Positions 1 through 9,157 of a DNA stretch of 64,000 bases are shown here, one piece after another. The position numbers were made by a program, and so were the translations under genes. Under the pieces are notes generated by a model. It was not told the origin of the DNA. It searched no databases and saw only the letters and a list, made by a program, of their open reading frames with translations. The stretch comes from Rhypophila decipiens (Eukaryota > Ascomycota > Sordariomycetes > Sordariales > Naviculisporaceae), in contig MU858165.1 in NCBI GenBank assembly GCA_033297075.1, positions 53,522 through 117,521 of the forward strand, read 5' to 3'. The first letter of the stretch is position 1. Each line of letters begins with the position of its first letter.

Positions 1-718
1 GAAGCCATTGACCATCCATGGAACTGTAGCATTGTTAGCAATCGTCGAGCCGGAGATTTGTACAGCAAGACATACCATTGATGATGAGGGCTTTTCCCAG
101 CCTCTCTGGGTAGTGGTTCTGCAGAATATGGAGGACCTCCCGTGCCTGGCCAATGCCGGGAGCAGTGTTGGAGCGGGACTTGCTCTGCTTAAAGTTGATC
201 ATTAAGGACAGGGTCTCGACCTGGGCGGGCATCATGTCGATCACTCTTTCCAACATAAACACAAGATGCTGGACTTGGCGGGGAGATGGTGAGGTGTTCT
301 GACGCCCCGGGTTGAGATAATGGCAAGGGCGGCCTTGCTTGTCGAAACCCAGCAGCACTTGTTTGCCAGTCTCGTTTTCGGGCGAGATGTGCTCGGGGGT
401 CAGCTCCGAGACTCCATATTCACGCCGCCAGATCAAAGTGTCACGGAGACGCTTCTCGGCGTCCTTCTGGTTCCACTTGGTTGCGCGCAGGTAGCGAAGA
501 AGACATTCTCTGGTGAGCCACTGCCTCTCCTCATCGGTGAGGGGCGAGGTGCCTTTGGACGAGGTGATATCGGTGTAGGCCTTGACCTGCTCAAGCAGCC
601 AGGCGTACTTTTCCTTCTCGTCGGCGGTGAGAGCTGGGCGGCCAAATGGTTTGCTCTCGGCGGTAGGAGTGGCAAGAGGAACCATCAGAGGAGCGGAAGT
701 CGCAGCGACAGTAGCCAT
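1..718 (-). CDS. Sec14-like CRAL/TRIO lipid-transfer protein (3' end outside window)
   Basis: A cytosolic phosphatidylinositol/phospholipid transfer protein of the Sec14 superfamily. The start is ATG at 718. Exon 1 runs 718-76; a GTATGT intron (75-24, with TGCTAAC branch and CTACAG acceptor) follows, and the frame resumes at 23 giving IIN-VPWMVNGF, a hallmark of the CRAL/TRIO lipid-binding domain. Without that intron the frame stops at once. The N-terminal CRAL/TRIO-N helical region is at about residues 55-110 (LLRYLRATKW). The lipid-binding lobe begins near residue 120 (GFDKQGRPCHYLNPGRQNT). The C-terminus is missing because the window begins inside the gene. It is divergent from the DNA polymerase subunit gene, sharing a 530-bp intergenic region. 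Pdr16- or Csr1-like subfamilies are both possible; the missing half would decide. Confidence 0.88.
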
Positions 719-1248
719 TTTATATATGAACTTGGGGAGTGAAAATTAAATGAAGAAAGTGAGAAAGAGAAGTGATTGAAGATGTCCCAGATTTCCCAGC
801 GGTTCCCATAAAACACAAGACCTGACCGCTCAACACCGTATAATGCGAATCCGACCTCTCAACAATTCCAAGAAACCGAGCGAGATTGAAGAATCGTTGT
901 ACAGGATGGCGGTGTCCAGATTGGGGGATACTGCCCGCCCCGTCGAGGTACCTGGGCCGATTGAGAAATTAAGCCCAATCGGGATGGTGCTGGCGGGTTA
1001 CTGCAGGCTTGGCGGTCCCGGTCCCCACTTTGCCCAGGGTCGGACAGGAGGCTTTCACTTGGTCTTGGTCTTGGCTCCACTTATTTTCGCGTAAAGTGAA
1101 TTTCGGGTTCGGCGCGTCAGATCGCGTCCTCTGCAAATCCAAATATTGATTTGGGACCTCGACCCCTCTATCGCATCGCAGCACGAGCACATCATATTCT
1201 CAGCGGGAACGAAGGTCACAATCAGTTAATCCACTATCGCATCACAAA
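719..1248. promoter_or_regulatory. Divergent promoter with three CGCGT (MCB-like) boxes
   Basis: Intergenic region between two divergent genes. CGCGT occurs at 1088-1092, 1113-1117 and 1123-1127, which read as ACGCG on the minus strand; the first sits in TTTTCGCGT, resembling both MCB and SCB/E2F-type sites. They lie 122-161 bp before the polymerase subunit ATG. In yeasts MCB boxes drive G1/S expression of DNA polymerase alpha genes through MBF; function here is inferred from position and sequence only. Confidence 0.55.
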
Positions 1249-3429
1249 ATGGCAGACGACACGGTAGCTGAATTAAATGAGCTCTTCGGCGATGGCGTTC
1301 AGGAGCTCCAAGCCGATTTCGTCGCCGAGCTCGAGTCCATCACGCGCCTGCACGATCTCTCGGCTCAGGACCTCTTTTACAAATGGGAGGCCTACTGTAT
1401 TAAAATGGACAAGGACGAACAAAAGGCGGACCTGGCTAGTCTGCGCTCCCTCAAGCAGGAGCTACAAGACGCCCTCGAACGGAGTCATCGGACCAAGGCA
1501 GTCAGCGACCCTGACAAGCGGCTCGGCGCAACTCCGAGGACGACAACAAGAGGCGCCGACATTTTTGGCATGCTAGACGGGCTTACTACCCCTGGGGCCG
1601 GAAGATCGGGAAAATCGTCAGCGAAGAGGAAGCACTTTGACACTCCAGGAGTGTCCCGAATCAGGGCCGAGGCAGCGAGCTCGCCCTTGAGGCTAGAAGA
1701 GCAGTTCAAGGAGATGGGTGTCGTTCCGTATGTCATGTTTAACCACACGAATTGGATTCTTGAAACCTAACTGGCCTGTTGCCCCAGAGCTCTGGCATTC
1801 AACGACAGACAGAATCCCGGTGAAGTGATCGAAATCCTCGGCGACCACCTCAAGCCCGCCGAGCCGCCCATTGCCCCCTTTTCCGAGCCGCGCATCAAAC
1901 TCACGGCCGCCTCTGACCAAAAGAAGCTCGGTTACAGGCCTCTAGCCATGAAACTGTCCGAAGCCTCCGAGGTTCTCGACGACCGGATAGACGACTTTAT
2001 GTACCTGGTCATGGAGCACCACAACCTCGAGGAGTCGGCATTTGGCAGTGCCGCGATGCAGTCCACCACCGAGATCGTCGCAGTCGGACGAATCGCCTCG
2101 GATTCGCCCGAGGGTAAACTCAACGCCGCCTCCCTCGTATTAGAAACCTCCAGACGTACCGGTGGCGGATGGCGCGTTCCCCTGAACCTCGAGAAACTCC
2201 CCAGCTACCAGTTCTTCCCCGGCCAGATCGTCGCCTTCAAGGGGATCAACACCTCCGGCAGCTCCTTCACTGTCCACGAGCAACTCGCCATCCCAACACT
2301 CGGCAGCGCCGCCTCCACGCGCGAAACCCTCCTCGCCCACCGAGAACGTCTCCGCGGGAATTCAGACCCCGACGCCATGGAGACGGACGACTCCTCTGAA
2401 CCCTTGCCCCTGACAATCCTATTCGCCTCAGGTCCCTTCACAGCAGACGACAACCTCGACTTTGAACCGCTGCACGCCCTCTGTTCCCAAGCAGCAGACA
2501 CCTACGCCGACGCTCTCGTCCTAACCGGCCCGTTCCTGGACGCTGAACACCCGCTAATCGCATCGGGGGACTTTGACCTCCCCTCCGAAGCAGAAGGCAA
2601 CTATGACCCCGACACAGCCACCATGAGCACTGTATTCAAGTACCTAATCTCGCCAATCATCAACCGACTGGCTTCCTCCAACCCGTCCATGACGATCCTT
2701 CTCGTCCCGTCAGTCCGAGACGTCATAGACAAACACGTCTCCTGGCCACAAGACGCTTTCTCGCGAAAAGAGCTGAACCTACACAAAAATGCCAAAATCG
2801 TAGGAAACCCAATGACGCTGTCGATGAATGAAATGGTGATGGGCATCACCTCGCAAGACATTCTCTACGAATTACGGCATGAGGAACTAGTGGGGACGAA
2901 TAAAGGGGGCAAACCAGCGGATCCGAATGCCCTGTCGAGAGTATCGAGGTATCTAATCGAGCAGAGGCATTATTTCCCGCTTTTCCCGCCAGCGGATAGG
3001 AAGAAATTGCCCAAGACGGGGGTCGACTCGGGCGTTGGGAGCGGAGGGTTGCCGCCTGGTGCGATGATTGATGTTAGTTATTTGAGGCTGGGCGAGATGG
3101 TTAATGTACGGCCGGATGTGTTGGTTGTTCCTAGCGCTTTGCCGGCTTTTGCAAAGGTATGTTTCTCTCACTCCTTCCCCCGGTGTTACTTGGTTTGCGT
3201 TTGTTTAAATTTAATATGGTTTGTGAAAGACGTGATGCTAACAAAGGACTTGTAGGTCGTGGAATCTGTCCTGGTAATCAACCCTGGTTATCTGTCGAAA
3301 CGACGAGGCGCGGGGACGTATGCGAAAATGACACTTTATCCGCCCTCGCTGGGTTCCTTGCCAGAAGTAGACGGTATGATGGCTCATCAGGTCTTTGAGC
3401 GGGCGAGGGTAGAGATTACCAAGATTTGA
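1249..3429 (+). CDS. POL12: DNA polymerase alpha subunit B (primase-polymerase B subunit)
   Basis: Regulatory B subunit that tethers the catalytic subunit in the DNA polymerase alpha-primase complex and acts in nuclear replication initiation. Three exons: 1249-1727, 1788-3156 and 3256-3429; introns 1728-1787 (GTATGT...CCCCAG) and 3157-3255 (GTATGT...TTGTAG). The spliced product is 673 aa, close to the family's usual 600-700. An N-terminal helical domain (residues 1-90) is followed by a linker with several Thr-Pro sites, possible CDK targets. A middle OB-type region precedes a calcineurin-like but catalytically dead phosphoesterase domain from about residue 370 (ILFASGPFTADDNLDFEPLH). The last exon ends NPGYLSKRRGAGTYAKM, matching the conserved C-terminus of the family. 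The upstream CGCGT boxes suggest cell-cycle regulation. Confidence 0.93.
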
Positions 3430-3736
3430 GTGAGATATGTATAAATGGGTGAGGATCTCGGAGTTTCACGGTCAGATATTTGAATGGTGAGCATGCGAGC
3501 AACTTGGATACGAATCCTGTAATAAAACCCCTGGAGTTATGATTGGCCTCACAAAAGACTATGTTTGGGTTGGCATGTCTTTGTCTCGTTATTTGAATAA
3601 GATATAAGGATGCGGTGATGGATTTGATTGAAGGTTTACGGCGCCTGGTAGGTTTACGTAGCGATGATATATAAACCAATATTACAACGGGCTGGCCGGC
3701 CTTGGTCCAGTAGCTTCTTGTTCTTAGGTTACCAGA
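3430..3736. other. Short convergent intergenic region
   Basis: About 300 bp between the stop codons of two convergent genes. It presumably holds both 3' untranslated regions; no gene or repeat seen. Confidence 0.6.
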
Positions 3737-5323
3737 TTAGCGGGCATCAACCCTCCGCCGCTTATCACCGTCATATCGATCTCTGTCCCGCTCCCGCTCG
3801 CGAGAATGCGACCGCTTCCTCCTGTCCCTGTCTCTATCCCTATCCCGATCTCGGCTCCTATCACGGTCGCGGTCTCGTCCACTGTAAGAGTCCCGACCGC
3901 CGCGATCTCTATCCCGATCCCGTCTAGGAGACCTCGACCTTGACCTCCGTCTCTCCCGATCATCCCTCCTGTCCCTATCACGGTCTCGATACCTATCCCC
4001 GCCCCTATTCTCCCCCCTGTCTCTATCTCCATCCCTTGAAGGAGCAAAATTCTTCCTCTCTCCCAAAGGAATGGCATTGGCACCCTTGACATCATCCCCT
4101 CTCGCACCGCCTCCAAATCCACCTCGTCGATCATCATCCGGCAGAAACCTCTCATCAACCCCTCCACCAGGTCCTCTCCTCCCCTGCCCACTTAACCCGC
4201 CCCAACTACCAGTATCCTCGCTCCTCAAATCGCGATACTTGGTAGCGCCCTTCTTGCCCAACTTGGTCATATCCCTCATCTGCAACGCCTTAGGCAGCAA
4301 TTCCCGGTTCTTGACATCATCGGCGAACCTCGCGCCCATGATATCCCTTTTGTCAAGTCCCAGCTTGGCAGCTTCGTCGCCATAAAACGCGCCCTTGTGA
4401 TAGGTTTTCTGCATATACGACATCTTGCCCCGTCCTTCTTTCTCCTCTTTCTGCTTGGCGATATGCTCGTCATCTTCCTTCCGTCTCTCTTCCTCGGTCA
4501 AATTTCGTCGCCGTTCAATCTCGGCAAGTTCCTTCTCCTTCGCCTCGATAGCCTCCCTCTCGCGCCTTATCCTTTTCAGTTCGCGCAGTTTCCAGGCCGC
4601 ATACTCCGCCTCGGGATCAATATCATCTGTATCATCGACCGGCTCCTCCTCCGGGTCTGGCTCTTCGTCCCATTGTTTCCGTACCGCTGCACGCGAAGCA
4701 ATGTCCTTTTTGAGTTGTTCCTCGACTAGCGCATCAGCAGCTGCTTGTCTTTCTGCTTCTTCCTCTTCTTCTGTTTTTGCTGGTCCTTCGTTTTCTGCTG
4801 ATTTTGCGGCGGCGGCGGCTTCGCGTTGCGCTTTGGGTATAAATCGTGGACGGAGCATTAACCTTGGTTTTTCTTCCTCTGATTCTTCTTCGGATGATGA
4901 TTCTTCTTCGCTGGATTCTCCATCTTCGGATTCGGATTCGGATTTTAGGCCGCCCGCCTCTGATTTAACGTCTTCTTCATCATCTGTCACGAATCCTTCT
5001 TCTCTGGCCTTTTGTTCAGCTTCGATCCGTGCCTTGGCTGCAGCGGCGCGTTGTTCTTCTAGTGATGTAGTCACGCCCTTGAGGTTGATTTTGGCATTAT
5101 CGCCGCGACTGATGACTTTTCCTGGGCCGGAGGGGGCATTGGTGAATTTCGGCGGAGCTTTGCGCTGCGGCTTTTTGGCTTCTTGTTGTTGCTCTTCTTC
5201 TTCATCTTCGGAGGCTTCTGAATCGGACGAGGACTCTGGGGCGATGGGTTTTCCGGCGCGGTAACGGGCTGGTTTGACCGGGTTTGCGGTCATTCGCTTT
5301 GAGGTTGTCGTTGGCGGCGGCAT
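3737..5323 (-). CDS. MFAP1-like spliceosomal protein
   Basis: Homologue of microfibrillar-associated protein 1, a nuclear pre-mRNA splicing factor of the B complex despite its name. Single exon, 528 aa. The N-terminal third is acidic and low complexity (Glu/Ser runs, residues 30-60 and 110-170). The conserved MFAP1 domain spans about residues 160-385: RPRFIPKAQR, a long charged helix rich in Lys/Glu/Arg, then GKMSYMQKTYHKGAFYGDE and LGLDKRDIMGARFADDV. The C-terminal 100 residues are an Arg/Asp-alternating tail ending KRRRVDAR, longer than in animal MFAP1 and like the RD/RS tails of other splicing factors. The opposite strand carries a serine-rich shadow frame caused by this composition. Confidence 0.9.
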   Translation of the reverse strand: MPPPTTTSKRMTANPVKPARYRAGKPIAPESSSDSEASEDEEEEQQQEAKKPQRKAPPKFTNAPSGPGKVISRGDNAKINLKGVTTSLEEQRAAAAKARIEAEQKAREEGFVTDDEEDVKSEAGGLKSESESEDGESSEEESSSEEESEEEKPRLMLRPRFIPKAQREAAAAAKSAENEGPAKTEEEEEAERQAAADALVEEQLKKDIASRAAVRKQWDEEPDPEEEPVDDTDDIDPEAEYAAWKLRELKRIRREREAIEAKEKELAEIERRRNLTEEERRKEDDEHIAKQKEEKEGRGKMSYMQKTYHKGAFYGDEAAKLGLDKRDIMGARFADDVKNRELLPKALQMRDMTKLGKKGATKYRDLRSEDTGSWGGLSGQGRRGPGGGVDERFLPDDDRRGGFGGGARGDDVKGANAIPLGERKNFAPSRDGDRDRGENRGGDRYRDRDRDRRDDRERRRSRSRSPRRDRDRDRGGRDSYSGRDRDRDRSRDRDRDRDRDRRKRSHSRERERDRDRYDGDKRRRVDAR

Positions 5324-5684
5324 TTTTGGCTATTTATTTCTGGCGATTATGTATGTAATTCGTTTGGCAATGCCCGGTGTCTGGGGCAGCCAAAGGCGAG
5401 GTTCGATGTTGGATGGTAGATGAGTTCAGTCGCAGAAAAGATCCCGCCTGAAATTTTAGTGGAGTTCAAAGTGACAGAGCTCTTGGTTCTGGGCGAGAAC
5501 CTTGGAGGCTGGTGTGGGGTTGTGGGGCAGCAAGTCCCCTGACGGGGAGTTGTATTCATGTCGTTGCGTACGGATATTTTGTACTGTACCAATCCGTATG
5601 ACCACTCAGTCCCTGCTAATTACAACTACCTATAGGATGACTGGTATGTACATAAAGAAGTTTCCTATCATTCTCTTTAAATAT

Positions 5685-5933
5685 TCAAAAAGCCGAATCA
5701 CATGAGTAGCCCAGCGGCAGAACGCAAGAAGCGCTGGTATTACGTAAGTCTGGACGATCGTAACCAAGCGTAATATTCAGCGAAATACCCAGGGCACCGA
5801 GGTCAGCGCCTCGAGACCCCTTGGGGGCGATCTTGTTTTGCCAGTCCTTAATGATAAAGGTCTGATCAGCTGCGGCATTCTTTTGCTATGCGCAAAAGCC
5901 AACATTCATACCCATTAGACTACAATACTGCAT
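5685..5933 (-). pseudogene. Possible broken small ORF with one in-frame stop
   Basis: Minus-strand frame beginning ATG at 5933, interrupted by TAG at 5888-5886, then open for 66 codons to TGA at 5687-5685. The open part looks protein-like (QTFIIKDWQNKIAPKGSRG, then ADLGALGISLNITLGYDRP). A CAG-to-TAG change would explain the break. Alternatively the TAG is a splice acceptor (GCGCATAG) for an unseen upstream exon. No family recognised. It lies between the unknown coiled-coil gene and the MFAP1 gene, on the same strand as both. Confidence 0.3.
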
Positions 5934-6024
5934 GACAGCTGCAATTAAGCACTATTTAATATCCGTGATTCCCTAAGATTACCACATCTCTCGACAACAA
6001 CTGCGGGTATCGCAAGAAATCAGA

Positions 6025-6761
6025 TCACCACTGTCGCAGCCCCTGACTCTGATCTTGCCCTTGTGGCTTCCCTTGGTCCAATTCAAGGGCACCAAACGCT
6101 CGATCCAACTGCTCCCCTTCGTCTGGAACCGCCATCTCACTCACCATCCCGGAACCAGGACCGTCGTGATAATGATGCCCGTACCCGCCACCTTGATGTT
6201 GGCCCTGGTGTGACTGTCCACTCCCGCCATACCCCATGCCCACCGGATCCGAGGGTGCCTCGCTCACAGGCACCACGTTCTTCCTCTCAGGCTCTAATAA
6301 CCGCGCATCACTATCCAGCCAACCCGGCGCGAGCCGTCTTTTCTCGGCCAGCTCGCGGGCTTTTATCCGTTCGTCGATCTTGCGAATCTGCTCCTCCGCG
6401 TCGGCCTGCAGCTTCGTTATGTGGGCTTGCAAGGCCCGACACGAGGCAACAATGTCGTCTGGGTGGGCGGCGTGGCCGGAAGACGAAACCACATATTTAG
6501 GTTTCGGTTGGTCGGCTCCGGAAGAAGAGGAAGAGGGATCCATTGGGGAGGCCGTTGCTGTTAGGCCAAGATGAGAGGGCGGAAGGGAGTTTGGCATGGG
6601 CTTGTAGGTATATGGCAAGGTCGTCGCTGTGGGAAGCTTGACGAAGGGCGATACAGTTAGGGGTACTTGCTCAAGGAGCGGATGAGTCCCTGGGAAAGGG
6701 TGTTAGCCATGGCAAGCTGTTGAGAGCTTATGGGCAGGAGGCGCATACTATTGTCGTGCAT
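6025..6761 (-). CDS. Conserved-looking fungal protein of unknown function with coiled coil
   Basis: Not recognised. Two exons: a 13-nt first exon (6761-6749, ATG then four nucleotides of codons 4-5) and 6689-6025. The intron 6748-6690 has GTATGC, a GGCTAAC branch and TTTCCCAG. Without it the main frame has no ATG near its start; with it the product is 225 aa and begins MHDNRTHPLLEQVPLTVSPF. Residues about 86-122 form a charged amphipathic helix, probably a coiled coil, followed by LAPGWLDSDARLLEPER, which looks conserved. The C-terminal third is Gly/Gln/His-rich and probably disordered. No signal peptide or membrane span. It shares a 550-bp divergent promoter with the ICln gene. Confidence 0.72.
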
Positions 6762-7309
6762 GGTGGTCTTGATGATGACTTTGGATTGTGAGGCCAAGAT
6801 AATTCCGTGTGTATGTGTAGACAAGAGAGACAGAGAATAATAAATTGCTCGGTCCGGGAGATCAGCTTTCGGTTTCAATTAGAATGGAGATGTCGGTCGT
6901 GACTGCAAGTTTATTTATGCTTTGGCCGGAATTATATTCAAGTGTGATTGGTTGAAGTAGACGGTTATGGGCACCTGAGAAGACTTTCAGAAAAGAAACC
7001 TCTAAAAGAATTGGAATTCGATATACTGAAGCGCAATCAGAGGTGAAGAGGAGAGAGTGATGTTGATGCTGGGGCAGATCTTGGCTGGTGACGCGTTGGT
7101 GGGGGGAGTCAATGGACCCTTCAGCCTGTCTGTCGACAGCAAGCTCCGGGAGGCAGCTAGACGCTACGATAAGCCCGATAAGCTCAGCGACCCCACCAAA
7201 AGCTGGAAGCTCAACAGTCGCCAGACCGTCTCTGCTGGCGCAAAACCAAACAAAGCATTACAAAGCAACATAGTTTTCCCAGACCAAACATAGCAAATCC
7301 CGCCTCAAG
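6762..7309. other. Divergent intergenic region
   Basis: Holds the promoters of the unknown coiled-coil gene and the ICln gene. The plus-strand open frame at 7057-7293 looks like leader sequence. No repeat or RNA gene seen. Confidence 0.5.
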
Positions 7310-8293
7310 ATGTTGCGCTCCACGATTAGAACTCCGCCTTCTCTAGACGACTTCACTCCCCTGGCAGAACACCTGGAACAGACCCCCGCCAGCTTCTACG
7401 ATGGAAAGCCAGTCCTCCACTACCACACCACAGGCGCAAAGGCCTGGATCCCAAAGTCGCAACTGGGAAAGCTGCCCTTTTTCCCATCAGACCTCTCGTC
7501 CGAGCCGACTGGCCCCGAGGGTGGCGCGCTAAACGGAACCGTCGAGGAGAATGTCGAGCAAAAGGTTGACCTTTTCGTCTCATCCAAGTCAGTACCCATC
7601 GCCTCCTACCGGCGCATCTTGTCGCAAACAGCATAACCTAACCTATCTGCAATATCCAGAGCATTCACAATCTTCTCCCCAGCCGCCTCGTCAGGCTTGA
7701 CCATTCCCTACCCCGAAATATCCATCCACGCAATCAAGACCATCGGCTCTGGCGATGCGACCTACCCAGCCGTCTACCTCCAACTGGAGATGTCTGAGCC
7801 CAACAGTGAGGAGGAATTCGAGACCGTCGAGCTCACCCTGATCCCATCAGGCACCTCCGCAACACCAACTCCTTCAGATACAACCACCACAGCGACCACT
7901 CCCGAAGCAAAGAAGCTCTACGAAGCCATAGCAGAGTGCTCCAACCTGAACCCAGACCCAGTCGACCAAGACGACGAAGACATGGAGGACAACGCCGACA
8001 GGATCGTCTTTGAGGGTGAATACCAGCCTGTCCAGGGCTACGAGGGCGTCTATGTAGGAAATAGCGCCGGGGGACTGCCTCCTCCTATGCCCGGCAGTGG
8101 AGGCTGGATCACGGCAGAGAATATGCACGAGTACTTTGACGCAGAGGGAAACTGGATTGGAGGAGGAGACGTTACCGTTGTCGGTGATGAAGAGGAAGGC
8201 ATGGAGACTGAAGAGTTGGGTGAAGGTGCTGGTAACGTCCACGCTAGGGATGAGGATGATTCGGCCGAGAGCAAGCGGCCGAGGGTTGAGTAG
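7310..8293 (+). CDS. ICln/Voldacs-domain protein (methylosome subunit pICln-like)
   Basis: PH-like Voldacs family protein. In animals and fission yeast ICln binds Sm proteins and PRMT5 and chaperones spliceosomal snRNP assembly. Exons 7310-7587 and 7660-8293; intron 7588-7659 (GTCAGT...ATCCAG). Splicing joins VDLFVSSK to AFTIFSPAA and gives 303 aa. The PH-like fold covers about residues 30-160: G-K-A-W-I-P, then LTIPYPEISIHAIKTI, then AVYLQLEM. The C-terminal half is acidic, with GSGGWITAENMHEYFDAEGN and a basic RPRVE end. Lot5-like proteins share the domain but usually lack the acidic tail, so ICln is preferred. Confidence 0.85.
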
Positions 8294-8760
8294 ACGAGGA
8301 TGCTTGCGATAGACCAGCGAATGAGTCCATTGCTTCCACTGGCCATGTCAAAAAAGGAGTTATGGAACTACATTGGTAAGAATTTGTGAAGGACACCCTA
8401 CCTTGCTGGATAATAGGTCGGTGTCGGTCACCCTGGCCGCTGGAGTTGAGGGCATGACTGTTTCAATAAGGCTATATAAAAATATCCCTAGGAAAAGGTT
8501 GGGCGGATACCCGGCGTTTGGTTGATGATTGGGCATAGGTGACGACGGGAAATGGAGTACGTTTATCGCCACACTCGCGCTCGCACCGAATGCTACAAGT
8601 ACTACACAATGCTTCAAAGAGATGGAGTTCAATGATATGTACGTACCGTTCTACGTTGCCGTAGAGGGAGGGGAAAAAAGAGGATGAACCCGGTAAAATA
8701 ATAAAATATAAAAGGCGAGTTTCCATCGCGTGTCGTTGCTGACAACGAAACGCGGTGGAA
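8294..8760. other. Intergenic region downstream of ICln
   Basis: No gene seen. Read on the minus strand, a T-rich tract near 8700-8715 follows the tRNA-like gene and could act as its polymerase III terminator. Confidence 0.4.
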
Positions 8761-8831
8761 TGCGACAAGCGCGAATCGAACGCGGGGCCCATCGATGGCA
8801 ACGATGGATTTTACCACTAAACCACTGACGC
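8761..8831 (-). tRNA. tRNA-Gly (anticodon GCC), slightly degenerate
   Basis: 71-nt cloverleaf on the minus strand. Acceptor GCGTCAG, D-arm GTTTAGTGGTAAAAT, anticodon stem CATCG/CGATG around loop TTGCCAT (anticodon GCC), T-loop TTCGATT. Two pairs are mismatched: position 4-69 in the acceptor stem (T-T) and 49-65 in the T stem (C-C), and 7-66 is only a G-U pair. Length and A/B-box sequences fit tRNA-Gly. The mismatches make a decaying copy possible. Confidence 0.65.
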
Positions 8832-9157
8832 TTATTGCTTGACATGATTCCTTACGGTTTATTTTCCATTTTATATGTATGGGTCGAGATTGTGGATATG
8901 CTTAAGAGTTTGGCATGTTACCGGATGGTGGATATGGAGACTCAGATAACCCGTCCCTTACATTACGGATACTTCGTCTGAGATCCGGATGAGCAAATAA
9001 TGACATATGGTATGTATGATTGGTGCCTAGTTGTACCTGTGTGGTGCAGCTGGCGTTCAAAATTTGGAAACAGCCTCATCAGATGAGTAGATGGTCATTC
9101 CATGTGTCAAAACTAGAAAGAACTTGAGAACAGAACCTCGCCCGCCAGTACTGATAC
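8832..9157. other. Intergenic region between tRNA and PAQR gene
   Basis: About 325 bp upstream of the tRNA on its strand and downstream of the PAQR gene. Nothing recognised. Confidence 0.4.

Noticed and set aside
4425..5264. Serine-rich 279-codon frame opposite the MFAP1 gene
   Set aside because: Ser runs are the antisense reading of Glu/Ala codons in the acidic part of MFAP1.
5865..5935. A-box-like sequence and hairpin resembling a tRNA on the minus strand
   Set aside because: TAGTCTAATGG and a CTTTTG/CAAAAG stem are present, but there is no B box or acceptor pairing.
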